The notes beneath the pieces are model-generated. The model worked only from the letters and a program-made list of their open reading frames with translations. It had not been told where the DNA came from and made no database searches. DNA of 20,772 nucleotides from Dethiosulfovibrio sp. (GTDB taxonomy: Bacteria > Synergistota > Synergistia > Synergistales > Dethiosulfovibrionaceae): contig JAQUTB010000002.1 of NCBI GenBank assembly GCA_028709985.1, positions 1-20,772 on the forward strand, written 5' to 3'. Each line of letters opens with the position of its first letter. Position 1 is the first letter of the stretch. Shown here piece by piece: positions 1-6,472 of the stretch. The translations under genes were made by a program, and so were the position numbers.

Positions 1-677
1 TTAGCTATTACGGTCTTTCCTGTCCCAGGAGGTCCGTAGAGGAGTACTCCCTTAGGCGGCTCGACTCCCAGTCGCAAAAAAGCCTGGGGAAAACGGAGCG
101 GAAGCTCTATCATCTCCCTTATTCGGCTCAGCTGGTTCGACAGCCCTCCTATGTCTTTATACTTGACTCCCTCGTTCCTGTCGCCGGCGGTCCTCTTCTC
201 GACCGTCAGTTCCGTGGCAGGGCCAAGCATGACAGACCCTCCGGGTTTGGTGGAGACTATCTGGAAATCGCAGTCCCTGCCCCCGCCAAGGGAGAGCCTT
301 ATCCTGTCTCCCTTTATTACGGGCAGTCCACCGATCTTTTCCTTGAGCGGTGCTGGATCCAGATCCTTCTCCAACAGGTGCATGGTGGTGATGGGCTTTA
401 TGGTGACCTCCATGGCGAAGTCAACCTGGACCTTGTGGACCGATACCCGGTCGTCCAGGGATACTCCGGCGTTGCCTCTGGTCAGGTTGTCCATGAACAG
501 GGCCCCCTGCCCGCAGTTGTCGTGATCGGCGGCGAGGAGCCTGACAGGGGTCCTCCTGGTCCCCTTTATCTCTATTATCTCCCCGTCGGAAAGTCCCAGC
601 CTCTTCATGTCCGCTGGGTCCATCCTGACCATGCCCCTACCTATGTCCTTTTTGTTCCCGTCCTTGACCTGCAGCAT
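1..677 (-). CDS. CDC48/VAT-like AAA+ ATPase, N-terminal part (truncated by window edge)
   Basis: Reading the minus strand from ATG at 677 gives 225 open codons that run off the window start, so only the N-terminal region is seen. Residues 1-90 look like the double-psi barrel N-domain of CDC48/VAT ([19 protein letters not shown] type). Residues about 91-160 look like the second N-subdomain. From about 172 the first AAA+ module begins (YKDIGGL), with Walker A GPPGTGKT at 215-222. In this family the N-domain binds adaptors or substrates, and two AAA rings unfold proteins using ATP. An AGAGG ribosome site lies about 8 nt before the ATG. The gene is divergent from the YhaM-like gene. Walker B and the second AAA domain are outside the window, so a single-ring homologue cannot be excluded. 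Confidence 0.88.
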   Translation of the reverse strand, partial: MLQVKDGNKKDIGRGMVRMDPADMKRLGLSDGEIIEIKGTRRTPVRLLAADHDNCGQGALFMDNLTRGNAGVSLDDRVSVHKVQVDFAMEVTIKPITTMHLLEKDLDPAPLKEKIGGLPVIKGDRIRLSLGGGRDCDFQIVSTKPGGSVMLGPATELTVEKRTAGDRNEGVKYKDIGGLSNQLSRIREMIELPLRFPQAFLRLGVEPPKGVLLYGPPGTGKTVIA

Positions 678-749
678 GCCACTACCTCTTTTCGAGTGAA
701 CTTTTGTATCGCAATCTTAGCATAAAAAACAGGTGTCCAGTCGTGTTTT

Positions 750-769
750 AGGATATCATGTCCTATACT
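750..769 (+). promoter_or_regulatory. Candidate -10 box with overlapping near-palindrome upstream of the YhaM-like gene
   Basis: A 15-bp near-perfect palindrome AGGATATCATGTCCT (750-764, one mismatched pair) runs directly into a good -10 hexamer TATACT (764-769), 33 nt before the ATG at 803. No good -35 hexamer was found at 16-18 nt spacing, which would fit an activated or operator-controlled promoter. The region also serves the divergent CDC48-like gene. Confidence 0.35.
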
Positions 770-802
770 AAAAGGTCCAGCGAGACATAAGGGAGTGTTT
801 TT

Positions 803-1852
803 ATGGCAGAAAGCAGAAAGAGCGTAGCGGAGATAAAGGTGCTGCCTGCGGGGGAGAAGTTCTCCTCCGTCGGGGTGGTGCTGGAGATACACGAGAAGAA
901 GGACAAAAACGGAAAGAGCTTTTGGACCGTGACGTTGATGGACCAGACCGGATCATTGGAGGCCAAGGTATGGGGAAACTCTCAGTGGTGGGACTACAAG
1001 GGGGGAGTGAAGTCGGAGATAAGAGATCCTGCCTCCTCGACACTGGTATCGAACCTGAAGGGAAGCACCATAGGGGTTAACGGCGTCGTGGCCGAGTTCA
1101 AGGGCAAAAATCAGTTCAACTTCAGCCAGGTTTACCTGGTGGACCAGGAACAGGACGAATACCGCCCTGAATCCTTCGTTCAGACCGCGCCGATAGACCC
1201 GTCCGAGCTTGAGGAGAGGTTTGACCTGCTGGTTGGGGCCTGTTCGGGGGAGATCGGCGATTTTCTGAGGTTTTTGTTCGACAAAGAGGGGGAGACCTGG
1301 AAGCAGTTTCGGATAATGCCAGCTGCGGTGTCCCACCATCATGCCTACGTTCACGGACTGTTGGAGCATTCCATCACCGTGGCCGAGTTGGCTCTGTCGA
1401 TGGCCAAGGCGGTGCAGGGCCCTGCTCGGCCCGATCAGTCCATGGTTATAGCAGGTGCCCTCCTTCATGACCTGGGAAAGCTGGAGGCCTACGTCCTGAA
1501 CCCCGGTCCCGGTATGACGGTACAGGGCACGGTTATAGACCATATCGCCCTCGGCTTCAGTCGATTTGACCGCCTCGCCGACGATTTTGGCCTGTCGGCC
1601 ACGGCCAAGACCGCACTTGGTCACATTCTGCTGAGCCACCATGGCCACAGGGAGTTCGGATCTCCGGTATTGCCTGCGACCCCCGAGGCGCTGGTGGTCT
1701 CGGTAGCGGATGAGCTGGATTTCAAGCTGTTTTGCTGGAGCGATTCGGTGTCTCAGCTCAAGGGTGGCGACCTTCCGGAAGAGTCGGTGTCGGAGCTCAA
1801 CTACTCCGCCCAGCGTCGTTTCTGGAAGTGGCGTCCCGACCAGGAGGTGTAA
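803..1852 (+). CDS. yhaM: YhaM-type 3'-5' exoribonuclease (OB-fold plus HD domain)
   Basis: A 349-residue protein. Residues about 12-115 form an OB-fold nucleic-acid-binding domain (VGVVLEIHEKKDKNGKSFW, then VTLMDQTGSLEAKVW). From about 175 there is an HD phosphohydrolase domain with the expected metal ligands: HHH at 178-180, H184, H189, the HD pair H222-D223, HH at 279-280 and D303. YhaM-family enzymes are metal-dependent 3'-5' exonucleases acting on short RNA and single-stranded DNA in the cytoplasm. The length is slightly above that of the roughly 314-aa Bacillus enzyme. The stop is followed after one base by the pseudouridine synthase start, so the two are almost certainly co-transcribed, which suggests an RNA-metabolism operon. 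The start is chosen by an AAGGGAG ribosome site 8 nt upstream. Confidence 0.9.
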   Translation: MAESRKSVAEIKVLPAGEKFSSVGVVLEIHEKKDKNGKSFWTVTLMDQTGSLEAKVWGNSQWWDYKGGVKSEIRDPASSTLVSNLKGSTIGVNGVVAEFKGKNQFNFSQVYLVDQEQDEYRPESFVQTAPIDPSELEERFDLLVGACSGEIGDFLRFLFDKEGETWKQFRIMPAAVSHHHAYVHGLLEHSITVAELALSMAKAVQGPARPDQSMVIAGALLHDLGKLEAYVLNPGPGMTVQGTVIDHIALGFSRFDRLADDFGLSATAKTALGHILLSHHGHREFGSPVLPATPEALVVSVADELDFKLFCWSDSVSQLKGGDLPEESVSELNYSAQRRFWKWRPDQEV

Positions 1853-1853
1853 T

Positions 1854-2737
1854 TTGGACAGATTCAGGGTGTCACCCCATCAGGATGGCAGACGACTTGA
1901 CAAGGTTATAAGGGGCATGTGGCCCTCACTGCCCCTTGGAGCTATGATGAAGGCCTTCAGAAAAAAACAGGTCAGAGTGGACGGGGTAAGGGCGTCCTTC
2001 GATCAGAGGCTGTCGGAGGGGCAGGAAGTTGTGGTCCCCTGGGAGCCGGCGGAGGAGGCCGTGGTTCCGTCGGGCTACGGACCGCTGAACACCGTCTATC
2101 GGGACGACTCAATCTGGGTCGTCGACAAGCCCCCTGGCCTTTTGAGCCAACCAGACAGCAAGGGTGGAGATTCGGTCGTAACCAGGGCCCAGTCCATAGG
2201 CGGTGATTTCAAGCCTCAGGCGGTCCACAGGCTTGACCGTAACACATCCGGCGTTATGGTTCTCGCCCTTTCGGGGAAGGTCTTGAGAGAACTTTCCTCC
2301 ATGTGGAGGGGGAGGGAGATCACAAAAACCTACTGGCTCTGGTGTCGGGGGACGTCGGTGAGGCGGGACAGATCGACGCTCCTCTGCTTAAGGACCAAGA
2401 GAGCAATAAAGTCAGTGTCGATCGTAGAGGGCAGAGTGCCCTGACGTTATACACCCCTCTCGCAAAGGGCGATGGATGCACCCTCTGTGAGGTGGTCCTG
2501 GTAACAGGCAGGAGCCACCAGATAAGGGTCCACATGGCCCATATCGGTCACCCTTTGTTGGGGGACATCAAATACGGGGCTCCAAATCAGAGGGAGAGGC
2601 GCCCCATGCTCCACGCTAGATCCATATCGCTCTCTATGCCCTCTACGGGAGATCTGTATTTTGAGGCACCGTTGCCCGAAGATATGGTCCAGGTCTGTCT
2701 GAAAAGGTCTGTTGACCTGGATTCCCTGTGTCTTTAG
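1854..2737 (+). pseudogene. RluA-family 23S rRNA pseudouridine synthase, interrupted by a -1 frameshift
   Basis: The TTG start at 1854 has an AGGAGGTG site 4 nt upstream, inside the end of the YhaM-like gene. Residues 1-63 are an S4 RNA-binding domain (RRLDKVIRGMWPSLPLGAMM). The catalytic motif HRLDRNTSG follows, with nucleophile D128. The frame holds to KTY (residue 160, 2331-2333) and then gives non-homologous sequence ending at 2444. The frame one base back (2333-2737) continues the family perfectly: LALVSGDV, APLLKD, VTGRSHQIRVHMAHIGHPLLGD. Joined by a -1 shift the protein is about 294 residues, normal for RluC/RluD-type enzymes. One missing C near 2333, or one missing A in the run at 2324-2328, explains it. 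It may be a sequencing error, a recent mutation or frameshifting; no canonical slippery heptamer was found. Confidence 0.82.
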
Positions 2738-2739
2738 GG

Positions 2740-2983
2740 CATCTCTAAAAACTCGCTGTTGAATCCACTCGGAGAGACCCTTCCGCCAGCGCCCTGTCTC
2801 ACCCGGGCGTATACTCGACCTGCCTGTTTCGTACGAACCGCCTCGGAGGGCACGTCCTGTGCCTCCTCAGCTTGGGGCGATGTCCTGTCGCCCCATTCGC
2901 ACTACACTACGGCATGTCGAGTATACGGGCTCGAACGGGCTTTGTCGGAATGGTCTCTCCGAGGTATATCGTTTTTAGAGGTC
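2740..2983. repeat. Palindromic non-coding repeat element, long copy (MITE/REP-like)
   Basis: The segment begins 3 bases after the pseudouridine synthase stop and ends in inverted termini: CTCTAAAAAC at 2743-2752 and GTTTTTAGAG at 2971-2980. Positions 2768-2847 match the reverse complement of 19027-19106 at about 71 of 80 positions by eye. The second half (2911-2964) is a related copy in the opposite orientation, so the whole is an imperfect inverted dimer. Its centre holds two strong hairpins: GGCAC/GTGCC (2849-2863), and GGGGCGA/TCGCCCC (2874-2894). Both carry GTCCTGT at the loop. A 9-bp direct repeat AGGGCATCT lies at 2736-2744 and 2994-3002 and could be a target duplication. No credible protein is encoded. 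The gene-free stretch 2738-3108 holds this element and then the selenoprotein promoter. Confidence 0.8.
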
Positions 2984-3045
2984 CCCTTTAGAGAGGGCAT
3001 CTAGAATATTTTTTTATGGATTCACGATAAATGCCAAAATATATG

Positions 3046-3074
3046 TTGCGTCATATACCCTCTCATGGTATGAT
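3046..3074 (+). promoter_or_regulatory. Sigma-70-type promoter of the selenoprotein gene
   Basis: A -35-like TTGCGT (3046-3051) is separated by 17 nt from a -10 TATGAT (3069-3074, five of six consensus bases). The predicted start near 3081 leaves a leader of about 28 nt before the GTG at 3109. Confidence 0.5.
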
Positions 3075-3096
3075 GGGCTCAGTAAATCATACCATG
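3064..3096. promoter_or_regulatory. Perfect 11-bp inverted repeat at the selenoprotein promoter (candidate operator)
   Basis: CATGGTATGAT (3064-3074) and its exact reverse complement ATCATACCATG (3086-3096) flank an 11-nt spacer. The left arm contains the -10 hexamer and the right arm touches the GGAGGTG ribosome site (3096-3102). Transcription from this promoter would start between the arms, so the symmetry cannot act as an RNA hairpin of that transcript. It is better explained as a binding site for a dimeric regulator. Confidence 0.5.
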
Positions 3097-3108
3097 GAGG
3101 TGTGGATT

Positions 3109-3438
3109 GTGAGAGATCTTAAATTAAACGTTACAGATAGAGCTAAAGAAAGAATAATGGAGATTGGGCCGGAGGTCACGGTATTTCAGGGAACTATAGG
3201 AGCTGGCTGAGGAGCCAGGCAGGCCGTTCTCGTGAAGAGCGGCGCACCTGAGCTAGCGGATAACTATCAGGTACTGAGGGAGGACGGCATGTCCGTCTGG
3301 GTACCGGATTACCTGGGGTTCGACGATGACACCGTGGCCATAGACCTTCAGGGTTTCCTCTGGATGGTCAACCTCGTGGTTACGTCGGCCTACCTGGAGG
3401 AGACCTCCGGTTGCGGAGGATGCTCCGGCTGCAACTGA
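3109..3438 (+). CDS. HesB-like / CC-Se motif-type selenoprotein with UGA-encoded selenocysteine at residue 34
   Basis: GTG at 3109 has a GGAGGTG site 6 nt upstream. The frame is open to a stop at 3436-3438 except for one TGA at 3208-3210. Reading it as selenocysteine gives 109 residues in which both sides are plainly one domain: RDLKLNVTDRAKERIMEIG, then VTVFQGTIGAG-U-GARQAVLV, then a HesB-like C-terminal half (VWVPDYLGFDDDTVAIDL, LQGFLWMVNLVV). The tail holds Cys102, Cys105 and Cys108 in CGGCSGC. A SECIS-like hairpin follows the TGA. Families of this type carry Cys or Sec at a glycine-rich loop; their biochemical role is not established, and the link here is from recalled resemblance. A gene caller ignoring recoding would report only the fragment from 3232. 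A nonsense mutation is unlikely because the downstream half keeps its codon structure, terminator and domain. Confidence 0.82.
3223..3243 (+). other. Bacterial SECIS-like hairpin
   Basis: GCCGTTCT (3223-3230) pairs with AGAGCGGC (3236-3243) as eight continuous pairs including one G-U. The CGTGA loop (3231-3235) contains a GU step. There are 20 nt between the UGA and the loop, inside the range known for bacterial SECIS elements read by SelB. A second hairpin, CTGGCT/AGCCAG (3203-3218), encloses the UGA itself. Confidence 0.65.
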
Positions 3439-3465
3439 TACGTCCAGTACGCGAAATAGAACATA

Positions 3466-3497
3466 AAAAGAGCCACTCCCCAGGGAGTGGCTCTTTT
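3466..3497. terminator. Bidirectional intrinsic terminator between convergent genes
   Basis: AAAAGAGCCACTCCC (3466-3480), a 2-nt loop CA and the exact complement GGGAGTGGCTCTTTT (3483-3497) form a perfect 15-bp hairpin. It has U-runs in both directions. It serves the selenoprotein gene (+) and the aminotransferase gene (-), whose stop lies at 3501. Confidence 0.92.
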
Positions 3498-3500
3498 GCG

Positions 3501-4724
3501 TTACATCGCCGGTATGGCTGACTCTACCCTGCCGGGATAGGCCTCAAGGCCGGCCTTCAGTATTTCCATGGCCTTGGCGAGGTCCTCGTTTTTAAGGACG
3601 TAGGCAAGCCTGGCCTCGTTTCTGCCCAGGCCCGGAGTGGCGTAGAACCCCTCCGCAGGGGCCACCATGGTGGTCTCGCCGTCCACGTCGAAGTGCTCCA
3701 GCATCCACACCGCAAACTTCTCGGCATCGTCGACAGGCATCTTTATGACCACGTAGAAGGCTCCCTTTGGCTCCTCGCAGATGACCCCTGGCATATCCTG
3801 AAGGGCCTTGTAGAGGGTGTTGCGCCTTGTCTGGTACTCCTTGTTCACATCGTCCAGGTAGGACGTGGGGGTTCCGTAGAGGGCGGTGGCTCCGACCTGT
3901 TCCAGAGTAGGTACGCAGAGCCTTCCCTGGCAGAGCTTGAGGACCTGCTTGGAGAAGTCCTTATTCTTTGAGGCGAGGGATCCGATCCTTGCTCCACAGG
4001 CGCTGTACCTCTTGGAGACCGAGTCCACTATGATGACCCGGTCGGCTATCTCGGGCAGGTTGCCGAAGCTGGTGTACTTGAGGCCGTCGTAGACGAACTC
4101 GCGGTACACTTCGTCGGCGACTATGGACATATCGTGCTTGCGGACGATACGGGAGAGCATGTCCATCTCCTCCCTGCTGTAGATGACCCCTGTTGGGTTG
4201 CCTGGGTTGCTAAGGACTATGGCCTTGGTCTTGGGGGTTATCCTGCTCTCTATGTCCGCCTCCGAGGGAAGGTGGAACCCCTCCTCCGCCTTGGTGGTTA
4301 TGGGAACCACGTTGACGTTGATGCAGCGGCTGAAGGCGTTGTAGTTGGCGTAGAAAGGCTCAGGGACGAGCACCTCGTCGCCTGGGTCACACAGGGCCAT
4401 CATCGCGAACATGAGGGCCTCGCTGCCTCCGTTGGTTATGAGGACCTCGTCGGGCTCGAAGTGCATGTCGTACCCCTTGTAATAGTCGATTATTGCCTCT
4501 ATGAGTTTGGGATCCCCAGGGGAGGTGGCGTAGGCGATAACGTCCTGGCTGAAGTCCCTTATGCTCTGGAGGAAGGACGGCGGGGTCACGATATCGGGCT
4601 GGCCGATGTTAAGGTGGTATACCTTCTTGCCCTTTGCTTTGGCTGCTGCTGCGATGGGAACTAGCTTTCTTATCGGCGATTCGTTCATTGACCTGATGCG
4701 ATCTGAAAACCTCACTGACAACAT
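3501..4724 (-). CDS. Class I/II PLP-dependent aminotransferase (aspartate/aromatic type)
   Basis: A 407-residue fold-type I aminotransferase, close to the usual 390-400. It shows the substrate-loop motif NIGQPDI (39-45), the cofactor motif SNPGNPTG (172-179), D204 and Y207 of the VADEVY motif, PLP lysine K238 in DSVSKRYSACGAR with phosphate-binding R246, and a C-terminal GRNEARLAYV carrying the carboxylate-binding arginine. It transfers an amino group between an amino acid and a 2-oxo acid; the exact substrate cannot be read from sequence. The ATG at 4724 lies only 3 nt after GAGG of the ribosome site, so the TTG at 4721 may be the true start. In an amino-acid fermenter it would feed nitrogen to glutamate, and a glutamate dehydrogenase gene lies nearby. 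Confidence 0.9.
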   Translation of the reverse strand: MLSVRFSDRIRSMNESPIRKLVPIAAAAKAKGKKVYHLNIGQPDIVTPPSFLQSIRDFSQDVIAYATSPGDPKLIEAIIDYYKGYDMHFEPDEVLITNGGSEALMFAMMALCDPGDEVLVPEPFYANYNAFSRCINVNVVPITTKAEEGFHLPSEADIESRITPKTKAIVLSNPGNPTGVIYSREEMDMLSRIVRKHDMSIVADEVYREFVYDGLKYTSFGNLPEIADRVIIVDSVSKRYSACGARIGSLASKNKDFSKQVLKLCQGRLCVPTLEQVGATALYGTPTSYLDDVNKEYQTRRNTLYKALQDMPGVICEEPKGAFYVVIKMPVDDAEKFAVWMLEHFDVDGETTMVAPAEGFYATPGLGRNEARLAYVLKNEDLAKAMEILKAGLEAYPGRVESAIPAM

Positions 4725-5001
4725 CTCCCTCGAAAAAATATTGTTTGAAATTGCCTAGGTTCATGATAACATAGAAAGGGTCGAATTTATATTGCGAATA
4801 ATTCCTCTAGGGCGGTTGATCTAAAGATTTTGTCCCAACCAGCCGCCCAATGTGTCGCGACTTCGACCGAGATATTGGCCCACGCAGAGAGGCCATAGGG
4901 AGGTGAGGTCCAGCTAAGCTTTGAGGCGGTAGGCAAAGGTTGTCCCTGAGTGGGGACGTGGAGGCTTTCTGAGTTATGTAAACGAGGAGGGATTTTTCTC
5001 C
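4725..5001. promoter_or_regulatory. Structured intergenic region / leader of the alanine symporter gene, class unknown
   Basis: This 277-nt gap separates divergent genes. It holds a strong hairpin, GGGCGG (4810-4815) with CCGCCC (4843-4848), extended by GGTTG/CAACC (4814-4818/4836-4840). A second, GTCCC/GGGAC, lies at 4942-4957. Between them GGCC at two places (about 4877 and 4891) and several GAGG repeats could pair further. Glycine, lysine, SAM, M-box, GEMM and T-box signatures were looked for by eye and not found. It may be an unclassified cis-regulatory RNA or simply promoter DNA; no confident promoter hexamer pair was found. Confidence 0.3.
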
Positions 5002-6387
5002 ATGGAAGCGGTAATGAAAATTAACGGGATAGTAAACGGTTTTGTTTGGGGTCCCTGGACCCTTACTCTGTTGGTGGGGACTGGCATTTATCTCACCGTC
5101 ATTCTAGGTGTTCCGCAGATCAGATACTTCGGTTTTATGTTCAAAGAAGTTTTCGGCAGTTTAGGCAAGAAACAGGATAAGGAAGAGGGAGCCATCTCCT
5201 CCTTTGGGGCCCTGGCGACGGCACTGGCCTCCACGGTCGGGACCGGCAACATCGCCGGTGTCGCCACCGCCCTCCACCTCGGTGGTCCTGGAGCTCTTTT
5301 CTGGATGTTGATCTCCGCCATCTTCGGCATGACCACCAAGTTTGCCGAGGTTACCCTGGCGGTCCACTTCCGCGAGAAGGACGAGTCGGGTCAGTGGAGG
5401 GGCGGCACGATGTACGTCCTCGAGAAGGGAACAGGCCAGAAATGGCTTGCTTGGCTGTTCGCCTTCTTCGCCTCCTTCGCCTCATTCGGAATAGGAAACG
5501 CCATCCAGGCTAACTCCACAGCCGAGGGACTTGCCCTCGGGTTCGGAGTGCCTCACCTGGCAACAGGCATCGTCCTGGCCATACTAACCGCCGCCGTCAT
5601 CATGGGCGGGATCAACGGCATAGCCAAGGTCACGACCTACCTCGTGCCCTTTATGGCCATATTCTACATAGTTGGAGCCCTCATAACGGTCGGAGTCAAC
5701 GGTGCAAACGTGCCTGATGCCTTCGCCAGGGCCCTGAAGTACGCCTTCTCCGATCCTATGGCGATGCCCGGAGCCATAGCCGGATGGTCCATAAAGATGG
5801 CCCTCACCAAGGGTCTCGCCCGTGGAGTCTTCTCCAACGAGGCAGGTCTTGGCTCGGCTCCCATGGTACACGCCGCTGCCAACGTGGATCACCCTGTCCG
5901 TCAGGGAGTCTATGGACTTTTTGAGGTCTTCACCGACACCATCGTCATATGCACTCTCACCGCCCTGGCCATACTCACCACCAGCTCCTTGGTGGCGCAT
6001 CCTGAGCTTACAGGGGCACAGCTGAGCCTCACTGCGTTCCAGGAGGTGTTGGGACAGACCGGCGTCATGATCCTCTCCACCGGCCTAGCTCTCTTCTCCT
6101 TCTCCACCATACTGGGCTGGTACTGGTACGGCGAGACCAGCGTCACCTATCTTCTCGGCCACAGCAAGCCGGTCATACTGGGCTTCAAGGCTCTCTGGAT
6201 AATCGTTCTGCTGGTTGGCGCCTCCGGTGGCGGCGGAAAGTTCCTCGCTAACATCTGGGATATGTCCGACACCATGAACGGCCTCATGGCTATACCCAAC
6301 CTTGTGGCCCTCCTGTGGCTCTCCAGCGAGGTTAAAAAGCTCGTCAAGGACTTCGACGATAAACGGAGCAAGGGCGTCCTGAAGTAG
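5002..6387 (+). CDS. Sodium:alanine symporter, AGCS family
   Basis: A 461-residue, strongly hydrophobic protein with about ten to eleven membrane segments, the normal size of the family (AlsT/DagA/AgcS type). Diagnostic motifs are STVGTGNIAGVATA near 78-90, GGPGALFWM (94-102), the FSNEAGLGSAPM stretch in the middle, and a C-terminal KFLANIWDMSDTMNG segment. Such carriers import alanine or glycine with Na+ across the cytoplasmic membrane. The AGGAGG site (4985-4990) is 11 nt before this ATG; the second ATG at 5014 is a less likely start. It is followed by its own terminator and then by alanine racemase, an obvious functional partner for imported alanine. Confidence 0.93.
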   Translation: MEAVMKINGIVNGFVWGPWTLTLLVGTGIYLTVILGVPQIRYFGFMFKEVFGSLGKKQDKEEGAISSFGALATALASTVGTGNIAGVATALHLGGPGALFWMLISAIFGMTTKFAEVTLAVHFREKDESGQWRGGTMYVLEKGTGQKWLAWLFAFFASFASFGIGNAIQANSTAEGLALGFGVPHLATGIVLAILTAAVIMGGINGIAKVTTYLVPFMAIFYIVGALITVGVNGANVPDAFARALKYAFSDPMAMPGAIAGWSIKMALTKGLARGVFSNEAGLGSAPMVHAAANVDHPVRQGVYGLFEVFTDTIVICTLTALAILTTSSLVAHPELTGAQLSLTAFQEVLGQTGVMILSTGLALFSFSTILGWYWYGETSVTYLLGHSKPVILGFKALWIIVLLVGASGGGGKFLANIWDMSDTMNGLMAIPNLVALLWLSSEVKKLVKDFDDKRSKGVLK

Positions 6388-6408
6388 GGCGTAGTATATG
6401 GTTAAAGA

Positions 6409-6446
6409 CCGGAGGCGAGGGACTTAGTCTCTTGCCTCGGTTTTTT
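6409..6446 (+). terminator. Intrinsic terminator after the alanine symporter gene
   Basis: A GC-rich stem of about 14 bp with one bulged G (6409-6440, arms CCGGAGGCGAGGGAC and GTCTCTTGCCTCGG) is followed by six T residues. It separates the symporter transcript from alr, whose ribosome site begins at 6457. Confidence 0.85.
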
Positions 6447-6472
6447 GCGCGAATTCAAGGAGGCGGTTTTCG

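Noticed and set aside
953..1648. 231-codon antisense frame in the YhaM-like gene
   Set aside because: Shadow frame lacking a start site and any motif.
2322..2335. Programmed -1 frameshifting in the pseudouridine synthase gene
   Set aside because: The codons ACA AAA ACC do not make a canonical X-XXY-YYZ heptamer and no stimulatory pseudoknot was apparent; a missing base is simpler.
2759..3004. 81-codon open frame inside the long repeat element
   Set aside because: It lies wholly within the palindromic repeat, has no ribosome site and codes for low-complexity Cys/Arg-rich sequence, so it is a chance frame.
4780..5001. Glycine riboswitch before the alanine symporter
   Set aside because: The expected tandem or single aptamer core (GGAGAG-type stem and CTCTCAGG-like motif) is not present; only generic hairpins are seen.
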